Part shown: positions 1-10,298 of the stretch, one piece after another | Numbering within the stretch: the stretch's first letter is position 1 | Layout: each line of letters starts with the position of its first letter | DNA from: Paludibacter jiangxiensis | GTDB lineage: Bacteria; Bacteroidota; Bacteroidia; Bacteroidales; Paludibacteraceae | Reading direction: 5' to 3' | Length of the DNA: 64,000 bases | NCBI RefSeq assembly: GCF_001618385.1 | Contig: NZ_BDCR01000003.1 | Location: 372,001-436,000 of the forward strand | Position numbers and translations under genes: made by a program | The notes under the pieces: model-generated | The model's database searches: none | What the model was told of the DNA's origin: nothing | Seen by the model: only the letters and a program-made list of their open reading frames with translations

Positions 1-2201
1 GAGTACAAACCTTCCACCGTCATTTTAACATCATACGGCAATGCTTGTTCTACTGCTAGGTTCGCACGGAATACTTGCGGATATTTGAAATCTTTAGAAA
101 CGGTGTTGATAGTCGGTTTTGAAGCAGAGCCACTTGCCGATTTCATAGCTGCAACTGCATCATTACCAAAAGTACCAAATTTAGGAACATTCGTTGTAAT
201 AGTAGTTCCCTTCATTTCCATACCGGTATTATTCCACATGTTCGACAACCATACAAAAGGTACACGACCTGTAAATAAACCAGCACCACCACGAACCAAT
301 GTTTTATGACTGTCATCGGTATACCAACGGAAACCTACACGAGGAGAAATCATAACTTTTGTAGAAGGAACTTCTCCGACCTTTACACCATAAGTAGTGG
401 AATAGGTACTAAGGTTAAATGCGTCATTAGCTGTAGGTTTATTGAAACACATAGGAACATCGAATCGTACACCATAAGTAACGTTAAAGTTGTTATTTAT
501 ACTCCATTTGTCTTGCAGATAGAGACCAAACTGTCCTGCTTTTACTGTACCAGCCCACTTATAGCTACCTGTCAAATCATAGTCAGAATAGTTATACTTG
601 AATTGATAAGCATTGTCGTTCACGAAATCTGTCAGCGAGTTATAATAATATGCTCCGGTTGATGCCTGAATGAACAAATTATTCATTCGATAAAATTCAT
701 TATGCGTACCGAAGGTAAAAGTATGGTCTCCGTGATACCATGTCAGGTTATCTTCTAATGTATAAATATTTTGATCCAGTCTGTTCGCTCCAGAAGAATA
801 CTCCGTTCCAATATAAGCTGTGGTCTTACCTGTAGTTGTTCCTACACCACCACCAAGCTTACTAATGCTTATGTTAGGTCCTTGATAAGCAACATCACGA
901 CTATCCCGAACAAACGTAACACCAAAACGAGCTTCATTGCTCAATACATTACTGAGTTTAGAATTCAATTCTGCAACAAACGAATTGGTTTTATCGAGCA
1001 TGCGATAACCACTATTTTCAAAATAATAGGTAGTAGAACCAGAACTGTAAGTATCTTTATAAGAGTCGTTGTATTGATAACGCAAAGAGAACTTGTTATT
1101 GGCATTGATATTCCAGTCAATACGGCCCATAAGAGACAATCCCTTTGTATTAACACTACGCTTTCCATAAGTATCTGCATTCCCGGTAATCTGAGCATAT
1201 CTATCGGCAATAGCTTTAGCTTCACCAGCAGTCAAATAACCTGTAGTATAATCGGGGAAGTAGGTAGAAGGATAAGTATCGTACTTGTATTCCGCACTTG
1301 TAAAGAAGAACAATTTGTTTTTAATAATCGGTCCACCGAATGTGAATCCCGCTGTTTTGGTAGATTGTGTACCCAATTTTGCTTTCACATTATTGATCTG
1401 ATCCCATTTTCCATACATATTTTGATCGGTGTAGTATCCGTAAGCAGAACCAGAAAATTTATTCGTACCTGACTTCGTAATTGCATTGATACCACCACCG
1501 GTAAAACCACTCTGACGAACATCAAAAGGAGAAACTACGACCTGAATTTCCTGAATAGCATCCAGTGAAATGGGGTTTGCTCCTGTCTGTCCTCCGTTGG
1601 TACCTGAACTGGCCAATCCGAACACATCATTACTTACCATACCGTCAATCTGGAAAGAGTTATAACGGTTATTGGAACCTGCAATTGAGATCCCACCAAT
1701 TTTAGCAGAAGAAACGAGTGGAGACAACTTGGCCACATCGTAAATACTACGGTCAATGGTAGGGGCATTTACAATTTGATTTTCTTTGAAGTTTGTGGCA
1801 GCTCCACCGCCGGCACTTTTTACACCTGCGTTAGCTCTCACAACAACCTCATTTAATTCTTTTACGTTCTCTTTAAGATTCACATTTAATGTCAATGGGT
1901 CACCAAGCGACAATTGAATATTATTGTATTCAACTTTTTTATATCCCACATAAGAAATGATAATTTTGTATGGTCCCCCCACACGCATACCCTGAATGGA
2001 ATATCTCCCTTTTTCATTTGTAATTGCACCATACGACGTACCAGAAGGTTGGTGGATAGCCTGAACCGTAGCCCCGATTATCGCCTCTTTATCATCTCCA
2101 ACACGACCGTTAATACTCGCTGTTGTGACCTGCGCCATAGCCGATAAAGCCATGATGCACCCCAACGCCATTAGCACTAATCGTTTACCTGTTTTTTTCA
2201 T
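1..2201 (-). CDS. Oar-like TonB-dependent outer-membrane receptor, partial (C-terminus off window)
   Basis: About 733 residues are visible; the C-terminal end of the barrel runs off the left edge. The ATG at 2201 gives a signal peptide ending around ...ALSAMAQ (residues 1-23). A carboxypeptidase-like regulatory domain follows (about 27-112; GATV...NEKGRYSI...VSYVGYK type), then a plug domain (about 115-240) with a DAIQEIQVVVSPFDVRQSGFTG-type stretch, then barrel strands rich in aromatic residues. The plug lacks the SusC signature and no SusD partner is adjacent, so it fits the Oar/CarboxypepD_reg receptor group rather than the SusC group. Such proteins import TonB-energised ligands through the outer membrane; the substrate cannot be told. 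It is divergent from lepA and has a long, AT-rich 5' UTR of about 250 nt. Confidence 0.9.
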   Translation of the reverse strand, partial: MKKTGKRLVLMALGCIMALSAMAQVTTASINGRVGDDKEAIIGATVQAIHQPSGTSYGAITNEKGRYSIQGMRVGGPYKIIISYVGYKKVEYNNIQLSLGDPLTLNVNLKENVKELNEVVVRANAGVKSAGGGAATNFKENQIVNAPTIDRSIYDVAKLSPLVSSAKIGGISIAGSNNRYNSFQIDGMVSNDVFGLASSGTNGGQTGANPISLDAIQEIQVVVSPFDVRQSGFTGGGINAITKSGTNKFSGSAYGYYTDQNMYGKWDQINNVKAKLGTQSTKTAGFTFGGPIIKNKLFFFTSAEYKYDTYPSTYFPDYTTGYLTAGEAKAIADRYAQITGNADTYGKRSVNTKGLSLMGRIDWNINANNKFSLRYQYNDSYKDTYSSGSTTYYFENSGYRMLDKTNSFVAELNSKLSNVLSNEARFGVTFVRDSRDVAYQGPNISISKLGGGVGTTTGKTTAYIGTEYSSGANRLDQNIYTLEDNLTWYHGDHTFTFGTHNEFYRMNNLFIQASTGAYYYNSLTDFVNDNAYQFKYNYSDYDLTGSYKWAGTVKAGQFGLYLQDKWSINNNFNVTYGVRFDVPMCFNKPTANDAFNLSTYSTTYGVKVGEVPSTKVMISPRVGFRWYTDDSHKTLVRGGAGLFTGRVPFVWLSNMWNNTGMEMKGTTITTNVPKFGTFGNDAVAAMKSASGSASKPTINTVSKDFKYPQVFRANLAVEQALPYDVKMTVEGLY

Positions 2202-2461
2202 AAAAATAAAATTAAATTGGACGTTTAAATAATTTCCAGTATAAAGGCTGATTTTGTCTAGTATTATTTTTAAAGGAAAGGATTTATAATAAACATAATC
2301 TGCTGAAAATGCAAAAATGTTCATTAGCAAGAAGATAACAAATTGAACGCCACAAAAATATCTATAAATATTCAATTTACACACATTTTTCTTTAGAAGT
2401 TTTCAACAACAACTCACTTTCAAATGTTAATTCTTTACGTATAGTTCCTTAATTTGGACTA

Positions 2462-2469
2462 CAAAAGTA
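2462..2469 (-). promoter_or_regulatory. Bacteroidetes -7 element for the TonB receptor
   Basis: On the minus strand this reads TACTTTTG, an exact TAnnTTTG match. A convincing -33 TTTG at the usual 18-21 nt spacing is not visible. Transcription from here would give a 5' UTR of about 250 nt. Confidence 0.5.
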
Positions 2470-2560
2470 CGTCAGCAAATCTAAAAAATCATTACAATTT
2501 AATGAAGAATCATACCATTTAAGCCCAATTATAGCCGGTTTGAAAATTGCCAATCCAGCT

Positions 2561-2592
2561 ATTGCTCACGACAGATATTATTTTTACTTTTG
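2561..2592 (+). promoter_or_regulatory. Bacteroidetes-type promoter of lepA
   Basis: ATTG at 2561-2564 (one off from TTTG), a 20-nt spacer, and TACTTTTG at 2585-2592 match the sigma-ABfr type promoter. The start codon lies about 45 nt downstream. Confidence 0.65.
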
Positions 2593-2636
2593 CTTCTAAA
2601 TACACTTCACACTCGAAGAAAGACAAACCCTTTTGA

Positions 2637-4424
2637 ATGAAGCATATACGAAATTTTTGCATTATTGCCCACATCGATCATGGCAAAAGTACTCTGGCAG
2701 ATCGTCTACTGGAAGTTACCAATACCATTTCTCAAAAAGATTTGCAGGCTCAGGTACTCGATAACATGGACCTGGAGCGTGAACGAGGTATAACTATTAA
2801 AAGCCATGCCATTCAGATGGAATATCTGCACAATGGCGATAACTATATTCTCAATCTGATTGACACTCCGGGTCACGTAGACTTTTCTTACGAAGTTTCC
2901 CGCTCCATAGCTGCCTGCGAAGGCGCTCTGTTGATTGTTGATGCCACACAAGGCATTCAGGCACAAACCATTTCCAACCTCTACATGGCCATTGAACATG
3001 ATCTGGAGATTATTCCGGTGATGAACAAGATGGATATGGACAGCGCCATGCCCGAAGAAGTAGAAGACCAGATTGTTGAATTGCTAGGATGCAAGCGGGA
3101 AGAAATTATTCGTGCCAGCGGTAAAACCGGTCTTGGCGTTGATGAAATTCTGGAGGCCATCGTAACCAGGATAAAACCACCGGTCGGCGATCCTGAAGCT
3201 CCTCTTCAATGCCTTATTTTCGACTCGGTCTTCAATTCATTCCGCGGAATTATTGCTTACTATAAAATCATCAACGGGACTATCAGCAAAGGCGATCTAG
3301 TTAAATTTGTTGCTACCCAGAAAGAGTACGAAGCGGATGAAATCGGCGTACTCAAACTGGATATGTCACCACGCACTTCATTGAGCGCCGGAGATGTAGG
3401 ATACATTATTTCGGGGATCAAGACCTCTAAAGAAGTAAAAGTGGGTGATACGATTACGCATGTAAAACGTCCCTGCGAAAAAGCCATTGCCGGATTTGAA
3501 GAGGTAAAACCGATGGTATTTGCCGGAGTTTACCCGATTGAAACGGAAGATTTTGAAGATCTTCGTTCGTCCATTGAAAAGCTTCAGCTTAACGACGCTT
3601 CGCTCACCTTCGAACCGGAATCTTCCATCGCGCTTGGGTTCGGATTCCGCTGCGGCTTCCTGGGATTACTCCACATGGAGATTATTCAGGAACGACTCGA
3701 TCGTGAGTTCGACATGAATGTTATTACAACCGTTCCGAATGTAAGCTACCGTGTTTTCACTAAAAAAGGCGATATGATTGAGGTACACAACCCTTCCGGG
3801 TTGCCCGACATTACTCTTATCGACCATATCGAAGAACCTTATATCAGGGCTTCTGTTATTACGCAGACCAACTTTCTTGGTGCGATCATGACACTTTGCC
3901 TGGGTAAACGTGGCATTTTGATCAAACAAGATTACATTTCATCCAACAGAGTAGAACTGATTTACGATATTCCACTGGGAGAAATCGTGTTTGACTTTTA
4001 CGACAAACTGAAAAGTATCTCGAAAGGTTATGCTTCATTCGACTATCATATGCACGATTTTCGTGAATCAAAACTGGCGAAACTGGATATTTTATTGAAT
4101 GGAGAACCTGTAGATGCCTTATCTTCGCTTACTCACGTTGACAATGCGTATACTCTCGGCCGCCGGATGTGCGAAAAGCTGAAAGAGCTTATCCCACGTC
4201 AGCAATTTGACATTGCCATACAGGCTGCCATTGGTGCTAAAATCATTGCCCGTGAAACTATAAAAGCTGTACGTAAGGATGTGACGGCCAAATGTTACGG
4301 TGGTGACATCTCCCGAAAGCGTAAATTGCTTGAAAAGCAGAAGAAGGGAAAGAAAAAAATGAAACAAATCGGTTCGGTAGAAGTACCTCAGAAAGCATTC
4401 TTAGCGGTGCTGAAACTGGATTAA
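2637..4424 (+). CDS. lepA: Elongation factor 4 (LepA), ribosome back-translocating GTPase
   Basis: Full-length LepA of 595 residues, the usual length. G1 motif AHIDHGKST at residues 11-19, G3 DTPGHVDF near 77-84 and G4 NKMD near 131-134 are all present. The C-terminal LepA-specific domain ends in a basic stretch ([20 protein letters not shown]). EF4 binds ribosomes and can move tRNAs backwards after faulty translocation; it acts in the cytoplasm at the membrane-ribosome interface and is conserved across bacteria. The ATG at 2637 is right at the N-terminus expected for the family ([17 protein letters not shown]). The next gene starts 66 nt downstream on the same strand. Confidence 0.98.
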   Translation: MKHIRNFCIIAHIDHGKSTLADRLLEVTNTISQKDLQAQVLDNMDLERERGITIKSHAIQMEYLHNGDNYILNLIDTPGHVDFSYEVSRSIAACEGALLIVDATQGIQAQTISNLYMAIEHDLEIIPVMNKMDMDSAMPEEVEDQIVELLGCKREEIIRASGKTGLGVDEILEAIVTRIKPPVGDPEAPLQCLIFDSVFNSFRGIIAYYKIINGTISKGDLVKFVATQKEYEADEIGVLKLDMSPRTSLSAGDVGYIISGIKTSKEVKVGDTITHVKRPCEKAIAGFEEVKPMVFAGVYPIETEDFEDLRSSIEKLQLNDASLTFEPESSIALGFGFRCGFLGLLHMEIIQERLDREFDMNVITTVPNVSYRVFTKKGDMIEVHNPSGLPDITLIDHIEEPYIRASVITQTNFLGAIMTLCLGKRGILIKQDYISSNRVELIYDIPLGEIVFDFYDKLKSISKGYASFDYHMHDFRESKLAKLDILLNGEPVDALSSLTHVDNAYTLGRRMCEKLKELIPRQQFDIAIQAAIGAKIIARETIKAVRKDVTAKCYGGDISRKRKLLEKQKKGKKKMKQIGSVEVPQKAFLAVLKLD

Positions 4425-4490
4425 TATATAGATTTGAAGGTTGAAAGGTTATTAAACTTGAAGCTTTGAACTTGAAAAATAATAGATAAT

Positions 4491-6833
4491 ATGACCAAGA
4501 AAGAAATAACGCCACAAGCCCGAAAAATGCTGAAATGGTTTTGGCTAAGTTTTGCAGGTTTTTTATTGGCTGTTGTACTGCTGTTTATTGCCATATCTTT
4601 CGGATGGATTGGCTATTTGCCTCCAATCAGCGAATTGCAAAATCCCCGCAACCGTTACGCTTCTGAGATTTATTCGTCGGACATGAAGCTGTTGGGAAGT
4701 TTCTCTTTGAGCTCAGGCAACAGAATGAGCGAAATCTACCAGAATCTTTCGCCAAACCTGATTAATGCGTTAGTAGCAACGGAAGATTCAAGATTTTACG
4801 ATCACTCCGGTATCGACGGCTGGGCACTGGCACGCTCTCTGGTTCTTCGCGGTATTTTTCAAATTAAAAGTGCCGGTGGTGCCAGTACGCTGACACAACA
4901 GCTAGCCAAACAGCTTTATTCTCCTCATGCGCCCAACTTCATAACGCGCTTGTTGCAGAAGCCCAACGAATGGGTGATTGCCGTCAAGCTGGAGCGGCTG
5001 TATACCAAAGAAGAGATCATCAACATGTACCTGAACCAGTTCGACTTCCTCAACAATGCCGTTGGAATACGCACTGCAGCTCAGGTTTACTTCAGCACTA
5101 CACCGGATAAACTGACTATTGAACAGGCAGCTACTCTGATTGGGATGTGCAAAAACCCTGCTTATTATAATCCTTTACGTTTCAACGAAAGAACCCGGGG
5201 ACGACGCAACACGGTTTTCCAACAGATGGAAAAAGCCAACATGCTATCTCATGCTCAGGTAGATTCGTTAAGCAAACTACCGCTTACACTTAAATACCAG
5301 CGTGTAGACCATAAGATTGGTGCGGCTCCTTATTTCCGTGAATACCTGAGAAGAATTCTGACTGCCGATAAACCCGAAAAAGCAGATTATGCATCATGGC
5401 AAAAGCAACAATATGTGGATGACTCTATTGCCTGGGCAACCAATCCTTTATACGGATTCTGCAATAAAAACCACAAATCGGACGGTTCGCCATACAATCT
5501 TTATACTGACGGATTAAAGATTTACACGACGATAGATTCAAGGATGCAGAAATATGCTGAAGAAGCTGTACATGAACAAATAACATCACTTCAGGACAAA
5601 TTCTTCAAAGAAAAGAAAGGCCGGAGTTACGCTCCGTTCTCCCGCACTTTACGCGAGCAGGATATTGACGATATCATGAACCGGTCAATGAAATTATCCG
5701 ACCGGTATCGTAATATGAAGCGTGCAGGTGCAAGCGCTGCTGACATCAAAAAAGCTTTCAGCACGAAAGTTTCCATGCAGGTTTTCTCGTACAGAGGACA
5801 AATAGATACGGTAATGTCTCCGATGGACTCCATCCGTTATCTGAAATATTTCTTGCGATGTGGTTTTATGTGTATGGATCCAAACAATGGTCACGTAAAA
5901 GCATACGTAGGAGGCCCCGATTTCAATATGTTCCAATATGATATGGCTTCGATGGGACGGCGTCAGGTCGGTTCTACCATCAAACCATTCCTCTATTCGT
6001 TAGCCATGGAAGAAGGTTTTTGGCCCTGTAGCCAGATACTGTGTGCGCCAATTACGTTAAATCTGGGCAACGGCGAAAGCTGGACACCAAGAAACGGCAG
6101 CCAGAGCAGAGTTGGCGAAATGGTTTCTCTGAAATGGGGTCTTTCCCAGTCGAACAACTACATCACTGCCCGACTGATGAGCAATTTCACACCAATGGCA
6201 ATGGTAAAAATGATGCGCTCGTTTGGTATACGGGGATATATTCCTCCGGTATGGTCGCTATGTGTTGGTCCGGCTGAAGTTTCTTTACAGGAAATGGTGG
6301 ATGCTTACACTGCATTCCCCAACAAAGGCGTTCGCGTTGACCCTATGTACGTGACCCGCATTGAAGACAACAACGGAGCTGTAGTTGCCTCCTTTGAACC
6401 AAAAATGAATGAAATTCTGAGTGAGCAAACCTCTTATAAAATGCTGACATTGCTTCGCGGCGTTGTTGACAACGGAACCGCCGGGCGATTAAGATATAAT
6501 TATCGTTTCAGCGGACAGCTTGGAGGTAAAACCGGTACAACCCAAAACAACTCCGACGGTTGGTTTATCGGATTCTCGCCCAGTCTTGTAGCCGGTGCCT
6601 GGGTCGGTGGAGAAGACAGAGCCGTCCACTTCGATTACACGAGTGATGGACAGGGAGCCAGCATGGCATTACCTATTTGGGCAATATTCATGCGAAAAGT
6701 TTATGGAGACCCGACGCTGGGATATTCTGAAACGGAAACCTTCAAAGTTCCACCAACATATAATCCGGATGAAGGATGCGGAGGACAAGCACCTCCTGAA
6801 GAACCTTCTTCTACCGCTGTGGAACAATTCTAG
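4491..6833 (+). CDS. Penicillin-binding protein 1A, bifunctional glycosyltransferase/transpeptidase
   Basis: 780 residues. A short basic N-terminus and one transmembrane anchor (about 16-38) are followed by a GT51 glycosyltransferase domain containing ATEDSRFYDHSGID (about 92-105, catalytic Glu) and GGASTLTQQLAKQL. The C-terminal transpeptidase has the three penicillin-binding motifs: SxxK as GSTIKPF (about Ser494-Lys497), SxN as SQSNN (about 552) and KTG as GGKTGTT (about 680). It polymerises lipid II and crosslinks peptidoglycan on the periplasmic face of the inner membrane. It lies just downstream of lepA, possibly co-transcribed, and is followed by a strong hairpin at 6859-6898. Confidence 0.96.
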   Translation: MTKKEITPQARKMLKWFWLSFAGFLLAVVLLFIAISFGWIGYLPPISELQNPRNRYASEIYSSDMKLLGSFSLSSGNRMSEIYQNLSPNLINALVATEDSRFYDHSGIDGWALARSLVLRGIFQIKSAGGASTLTQQLAKQLYSPHAPNFITRLLQKPNEWVIAVKLERLYTKEEIINMYLNQFDFLNNAVGIRTAAQVYFSTTPDKLTIEQAATLIGMCKNPAYYNPLRFNERTRGRRNTVFQQMEKANMLSHAQVDSLSKLPLTLKYQRVDHKIGAAPYFREYLRRILTADKPEKADYASWQKQQYVDDSIAWATNPLYGFCNKNHKSDGSPYNLYTDGLKIYTTIDSRMQKYAEEAVHEQITSLQDKFFKEKKGRSYAPFSRTLREQDIDDIMNRSMKLSDRYRNMKRAGASAADIKKAFSTKVSMQVFSYRGQIDTVMSPMDSIRYLKYFLRCGFMCMDPNNGHVKAYVGGPDFNMFQYDMASMGRRQVGSTIKPFLYSLAMEEGFWPCSQILCAPITLNLGNGESWTPRNGSQSRVGEMVSLKWGLSQSNNYITARLMSNFTPMAMVKMMRSFGIRGYIPPVWSLCVGPAEVSLQEMVDAYTAFPNKGVRVDPMYVTRIEDNNGAVVASFEPKMNEILSEQTSYKMLTLLRGVVDNGTAGRLRYNYRFSGQLGGKTGTTQNNSDGWFIGFSPSLVAGAWVGGEDRAVHFDYTSDGQGASMALPIWAIFMRKVYGDPTLGYSETETFKVPPTYNPDEGCGGQAPPEEPSSTAVEQF

Positions 6834-6858
6834 CAGAAAATGCACAGCTGATATAAGT

Positions 6859-6909
6859 CAATCATGCTAAAGTGAGAATTCTCACTTTGGCGTGATTGCA
6901 CTCTTTTTA
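6859..6909 (+). terminator. Long perfect-stem hairpin with T-run after the PBP1A gene
   Basis: A 40-nt near-perfect palindrome (6859-6898) centred on AAAGTGAGAATTCTCACTTT (6869-6888); the outer arms pair fully if two G-U pairs are allowed. A CTCTTTTT tract follows at 6901-6909. This fits a Rho-independent terminator, though the stem is unusually long and without a built-in loop. Confidence 0.7.
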
Positions 6910-6971
6910 TAGGTATAAAGTCAAATTCAAAACCACACCTTGGAGAATTAAAGAACATTTAGAAAACCTGT

Positions 6972-8978
6972 ATGAAAAAAAAGATTGTTTCACTCCTCTT
7001 TATCCTGTTTTCAGTAGGAACCTCCTGGTCTCAACTCAATACAGACAGGGTAATGGCTATCGCTCAAAATGCCCTCTACTTTGAAGACTATGTGTTAGCC
7101 ATCCAATATTTCAACCAAATTATCAGCGTAAAACCTTATTTGCCGGATCCATATTTGTACAGAGGTATTGCCAAGATTCAACTGGGAGATTTTGCGGGAG
7201 CTGAAGCCGACTGTTCTTCGGCACTGGCCCTGAACCCTTTTATTCCGGGAGCATATTATGCCAGAGGATTTTCGCGCATTAAGCTAAAGGAACTCGAAGG
7301 AGCAGAATCGGACCTCAACAAGTACCTGGAATACAACCCGGTGAACGACGATTTGTTGCGATTGAGGATATGGGTCTACGATTTACAGAAGAAATACGAT
7401 CTGGCGCTGAAGGACATAGACCAACTGACGAAAAAGAACAAAGACAGCGATCTACTGATGGACAAAGGCCAGATTCTGATGGAGAAAAACGATACCATTG
7501 GAGCAATGACCTACTTCACTGATGCCATCAAGGCCGACAGCACCAAATGTAACGGCTGGAGTGCTTTGGCAACATTGAAGATGATGCAACACGACAACTC
7601 AGGCGCTTTGCACGATTTTGATAAAGCCATCGCCCTGAAATCAAAATATGCAGGAGACTACATCAACCGCGGACTTCTAAATTACTGGAACAAAAATTAT
7701 CGCGGAGCATTTGCGGACTATGACAAAGCTATAGAACTCGATGACAAAAGCATTATTGCCCACCTCAACCGGGGGATGTTGCGTTCGGAAGTCGGTGACC
7801 TGAATAATGCCGTTTCGGACTTCAACAAGGTAATTGCGGCTGAACCGGAAAATTACGAAGCGCTCTACCAACGGGCTCTACTTAACACCGAAATTGGAGA
7901 TTATCGTCAGGCTACACTGGATTTCAACAAAATCATTGCCCGCTACCCAGGATTCTCTCCTGCCTTTTGGGGACGAGCCAAAGTAAAGCAACTACAGCAT
8001 GATGCAAAAGGCGCTTATCTTGACCAAATGACGGCACAGGAAATTGAGAAGAAAAAGCCCAGAAATACGGTTAAGAAAGAGGAAGAACCTAATACTCAGG
8101 CTCAGATGGCAAAAAGTACCAAGAGCAATGAAACTAAGGCTTCTATCTTCAACGACGTACTGGCCCGGGGAGGAAATCCTTCCGACGAGGCTCCTAAAAA
8201 AGGTGGTTTAAGGGGTGCAATACAGAATGTCAACATAGAAATTTCGAACGAACCCAACTTTGTTTTAAGCTATTACAGCAAAGAAAACGAACTGAAGCGT
8301 CTGGGATATTATTTCTCTGTAATAGACGATTACAACAAGCAGCACAAGCTGAACGCTAAGTTAAAAATCACGAATGACGAAATTTCGCTCACTCAGGAGA
8401 TGATTCAAATGCATTTTCAGGCAATTGATAACATGACCACCGAAATCAATAGAAAGCCAAATGCCGACGCTTATTTTGTACGTGGCATAAACTATGCGTT
8501 GGTAAAGGATTATACGAATGCCGTTCAGGATTTCTCCAAGGTTATTGAGCTACGTCCTGACTTTACGATGGCCTATTTTTGCCGAGCCAACATATTGTAT
8601 AAGTTATTAGACTTCAAGCTAAACAATCCTGAAAACAAAGAGGTTAAATCAGAGTTTAAAGATGAAAAACTCTATAAACATGACTTCGAAACCATTGCGA
8701 AGGATTACAAAAAAGTGATAGAGTTGGCTCCTGAATTTGCTTTTGCCCGCTTCAACCTTGGTAATTTGTACTGTCAGGAAAAAGACTTTGAATCAGCTAT
8801 CGATATTTATACAGAAGCTCTAAGATCTCAACCTGATTTTGCTGAAGCATTTTTCAACAGAGGCCTTGCCTATCTGTTTCTCAACGATGCAAAAAAAGCG
8901 AACATTGATCTGAGCAAAGCCGGCGAATTGGGTATATATCAGGCTTATAACATTATCAAGAGACTTAACGACAATTAA
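6972..8978 (+). CDS. Secreted tetratricopeptide-repeat protein
   Basis: 668 residues. A signal peptide (about 1-20, ending ...GTSWSQ) is followed by two blocks of TPR units: about 27-345, with repeats such as Y..RG.AK..LGD..GAEAD and GDYINRGLLNYWNKNYRGAFADYDKAI, and about 485-665. They are separated by a Lys/Glu-rich, low-complexity linker (about 350-405). TPR arrays bind proteins; this one should sit in the periplasm or on the outer membrane. No enzymatic domain is seen. Similar large TPR proteins are common in Bacteroidales and mostly uncharacterised. ATG at 6972 was chosen because it gives the signal peptide. Confidence 0.9.
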   Translation: MKKKIVSLLFILFSVGTSWSQLNTDRVMAIAQNALYFEDYVLAIQYFNQIISVKPYLPDPYLYRGIAKIQLGDFAGAEADCSSALALNPFIPGAYYARGFSRIKLKELEGAESDLNKYLEYNPVNDDLLRLRIWVYDLQKKYDLALKDIDQLTKKNKDSDLLMDKGQILMEKNDTIGAMTYFTDAIKADSTKCNGWSALATLKMMQHDNSGALHDFDKAIALKSKYAGDYINRGLLNYWNKNYRGAFADYDKAIELDDKSIIAHLNRGMLRSEVGDLNNAVSDFNKVIAAEPENYEALYQRALLNTEIGDYRQATLDFNKIIARYPGFSPAFWGRAKVKQLQHDAKGAYLDQMTAQEIEKKKPRNTVKKEEEPNTQAQMAKSTKSNETKASIFNDVLARGGNPSDEAPKKGGLRGAIQNVNIEISNEPNFVLSYYSKENELKRLGYYFSVIDDYNKQHKLNAKLKITNDEISLTQEMIQMHFQAIDNMTTEINRKPNADAYFVRGINYALVKDYTNAVQDFSKVIELRPDFTMAYFCRANILYKLLDFKLNNPENKEVKSEFKDEKLYKHDFETIAKDYKKVIELAPEFAFARFNLGNLYCQEKDFESAIDIYTEALRSQPDFAEAFFNRGLAYLFLNDAKKANIDLSKAGELGIYQAYNIIKRLNDN

Positions 8979-9013
8979 TTCCTTATTTATACCGTGTTTC
9001 AGTCTCTTTTTTG

Positions 9014-9021
9014 TAATTTTG
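9014..9021 (+). promoter_or_regulatory. -7 element upstream of hpt
   Basis: TAATTTTG matches TAnnTTTG. The -33 region is weak (TGTTTC around 8995). It would drive the hpt-adk-alaS run. Confidence 0.5.
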
Positions 9022-9087
9022 CAACTTAATTTTTTCGCGGAATGAAAAAATTATTTCAATTGAGATATATTACAAAAGTAACTCTGT

Positions 9088-9636
9088 ATGAAGACTATAA
9101 AAATAAAAGACAAAGTATTTTCGGTATCAATCCCTGACGAAAAAATTCAGGAAGCCGTTAAGAATGTTGCTGAACGTATCAACTGGGATTTGGCTGGCAA
9201 AGACCCGTTATTTCTTGTTGTACTCAACGGTGCATTTATGTTTGCCGCCGATTTGATGAAAAGCGTCAATATCCCGAGCGAAATCACGTTTATCAAATTG
9301 TCTTCATATCAGGGAACTTCGACGACAGGTGTTGTGAAAGAAATTTTCGGTCTGAACGAAAGCGTGGAAGGCCGCACGGTTGTAATCGTTGAAGACATTG
9401 TTGACACAGGCTTCACGATGCAAAAAATTATCAATTCGTTGAAAGAGAAGAAAGCTGCCGATATTCGCGTTGCCACTTTCTTCCTGAAACCGAACTCATT
9501 GCAATGCGATATTGAACTAAACTATGTTGCAATGGAAATACCCAACGATTTTATTGTAGGGTATGGTCTCGATTATGACGGCTATGGCCGTAACCTTAAA
9601 GAAATCTATACATTAATACCGGAAAAAGCACATTAA
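9088..9636 (+). CDS. hpt: Hypoxanthine phosphoribosyltransferase
   Basis: 182 residues, the normal size. The PRPP-binding loop VVIVEDIVDTGFTM is at about 97-110, with the acidic pair in EDIVDTG, and a flexible-loop region with KLSSYQGTSTTG lies near 70-81. The enzyme converts hypoxanthine (and usually guanine) plus PRPP to IMP/GMP in purine salvage, in the cytoplasm. It is followed 59 nt later by adk and then alaS, all on +; the first two share purine-nucleotide metabolism. Confidence 0.95.
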   Translation: MKTIKIKDKVFSVSIPDEKIQEAVKNVAERINWDLAGKDPLFLVVLNGAFMFAADLMKSVNIPSEITFIKLSSYQGTSTTGVVKEIFGLNESVEGRTVVIVEDIVDTGFTMQKIINSLKEKKAADIRVATFFLKPNSLQCDIELNYVAMEIPNDFIVGYGLDYDGYGRNLKEIYTLIPEKAH

Positions 9637-9695
9637 AAGCTAACCATTTTAATGAACTGTCTCCACGAGGGTGAAGGCGCAAAAGGATTTACATC

Positions 9696-10274
9696 ATGCT
9701 TAACATTATCATTTTTGGAGCTCCGGGCTCAGGTAAAGGAACCCAAAGCGAACGTATCACAGAAAAGTATAACCTGCTTCATATTTCGACCGGCGATATG
9801 CTTCGTGCCGAAATCGCAGCAAAAACCGAGCTTGGAGAACTGGCCCACAGCTACATTTCCAAAGGTCAATTGTTGCCCGACCAGGTAATTATCGATATGC
9901 TTGCCAAGAAACTTACCGACACGGCCGCCGGACGCAAAGGTGTTATTTTTGATGGATTTCCCCGCACGGTTGCTCAGGCAGAAGCGCTCGACGTTCTGCT
10001 GAAAAAGAACAATCAGGATGTTTCTGTCATGCTCGAACTCGACGTTGAAAAAGAGGAACTGATTACCCGTCTTTTGAAACGCGGACAGGAAACCGGTCGT
10101 TCGGACGACAACCTCGAAGTAATTCAAAACCGTCTCGAAGTATATCACAACCAAACCACTCCTGTAATGGACTATTACAAGGAAGCCGGCAAATACACAC
10201 ACATCAAAGGTACCGGCACAATTGATGAAATTTTCGGACGCATTGCAACTACCCTCGACAAGGTAGCTAACTAA
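9696..10274 (+). CDS. adk: Adenylate kinase, short-LID form
   Basis: 192 residues. The P-loop GAPGSGKGT at residues 8-16 follows the N-terminal strand directly, so the ATG at 9696 is well placed. The NMP-binding part has HISTGDMLRAEI, and the LID region is short (RLLKRGQETGRSDDN) rather than the zinc-type insert, as is usual in Bacteroidetes. It interconverts ATP + AMP and 2 ADP. It sits between hpt and alaS with a 24-nt gap to alaS, so probably one transcript. Confidence 0.97.
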   Translation: MLNIIIFGAPGSGKGTQSERITEKYNLLHISTGDMLRAEIAAKTELGELAHSYISKGQLLPDQVIIDMLAKKLTDTAAGRKGVIFDGFPRTVAQAEALDVLLKKNNQDVSVMLELDVEKEELITRLLKRGQETGRSDDNLEVIQNRLEVYHNQTTPVMDYYKEAGKYTHIKGTGTIDEIFGRIATTLDKVAN

Positions 10275-10298
10275 GAAACCGTTTACAAACTCAATACA

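Larger units (their letters stand above)
2202..2636. other. Divergent intergenic region between TonB receptor and lepA
   Basis: 435 bases, strongly AT-rich, with no coding potential that I can support. It holds the two outward-facing promoters listed separately. The part next to the receptor (2202-2455) would be its long untranslated leader; I see no clear riboswitch or copy of the four-fold leader element in it. Confidence 0.6.

Noticed and set aside
771-1472. 233-codon open frame on + inside the TonB receptor
   Set aside because: Shadow frame; the minus-strand reading gives a coherent receptor.
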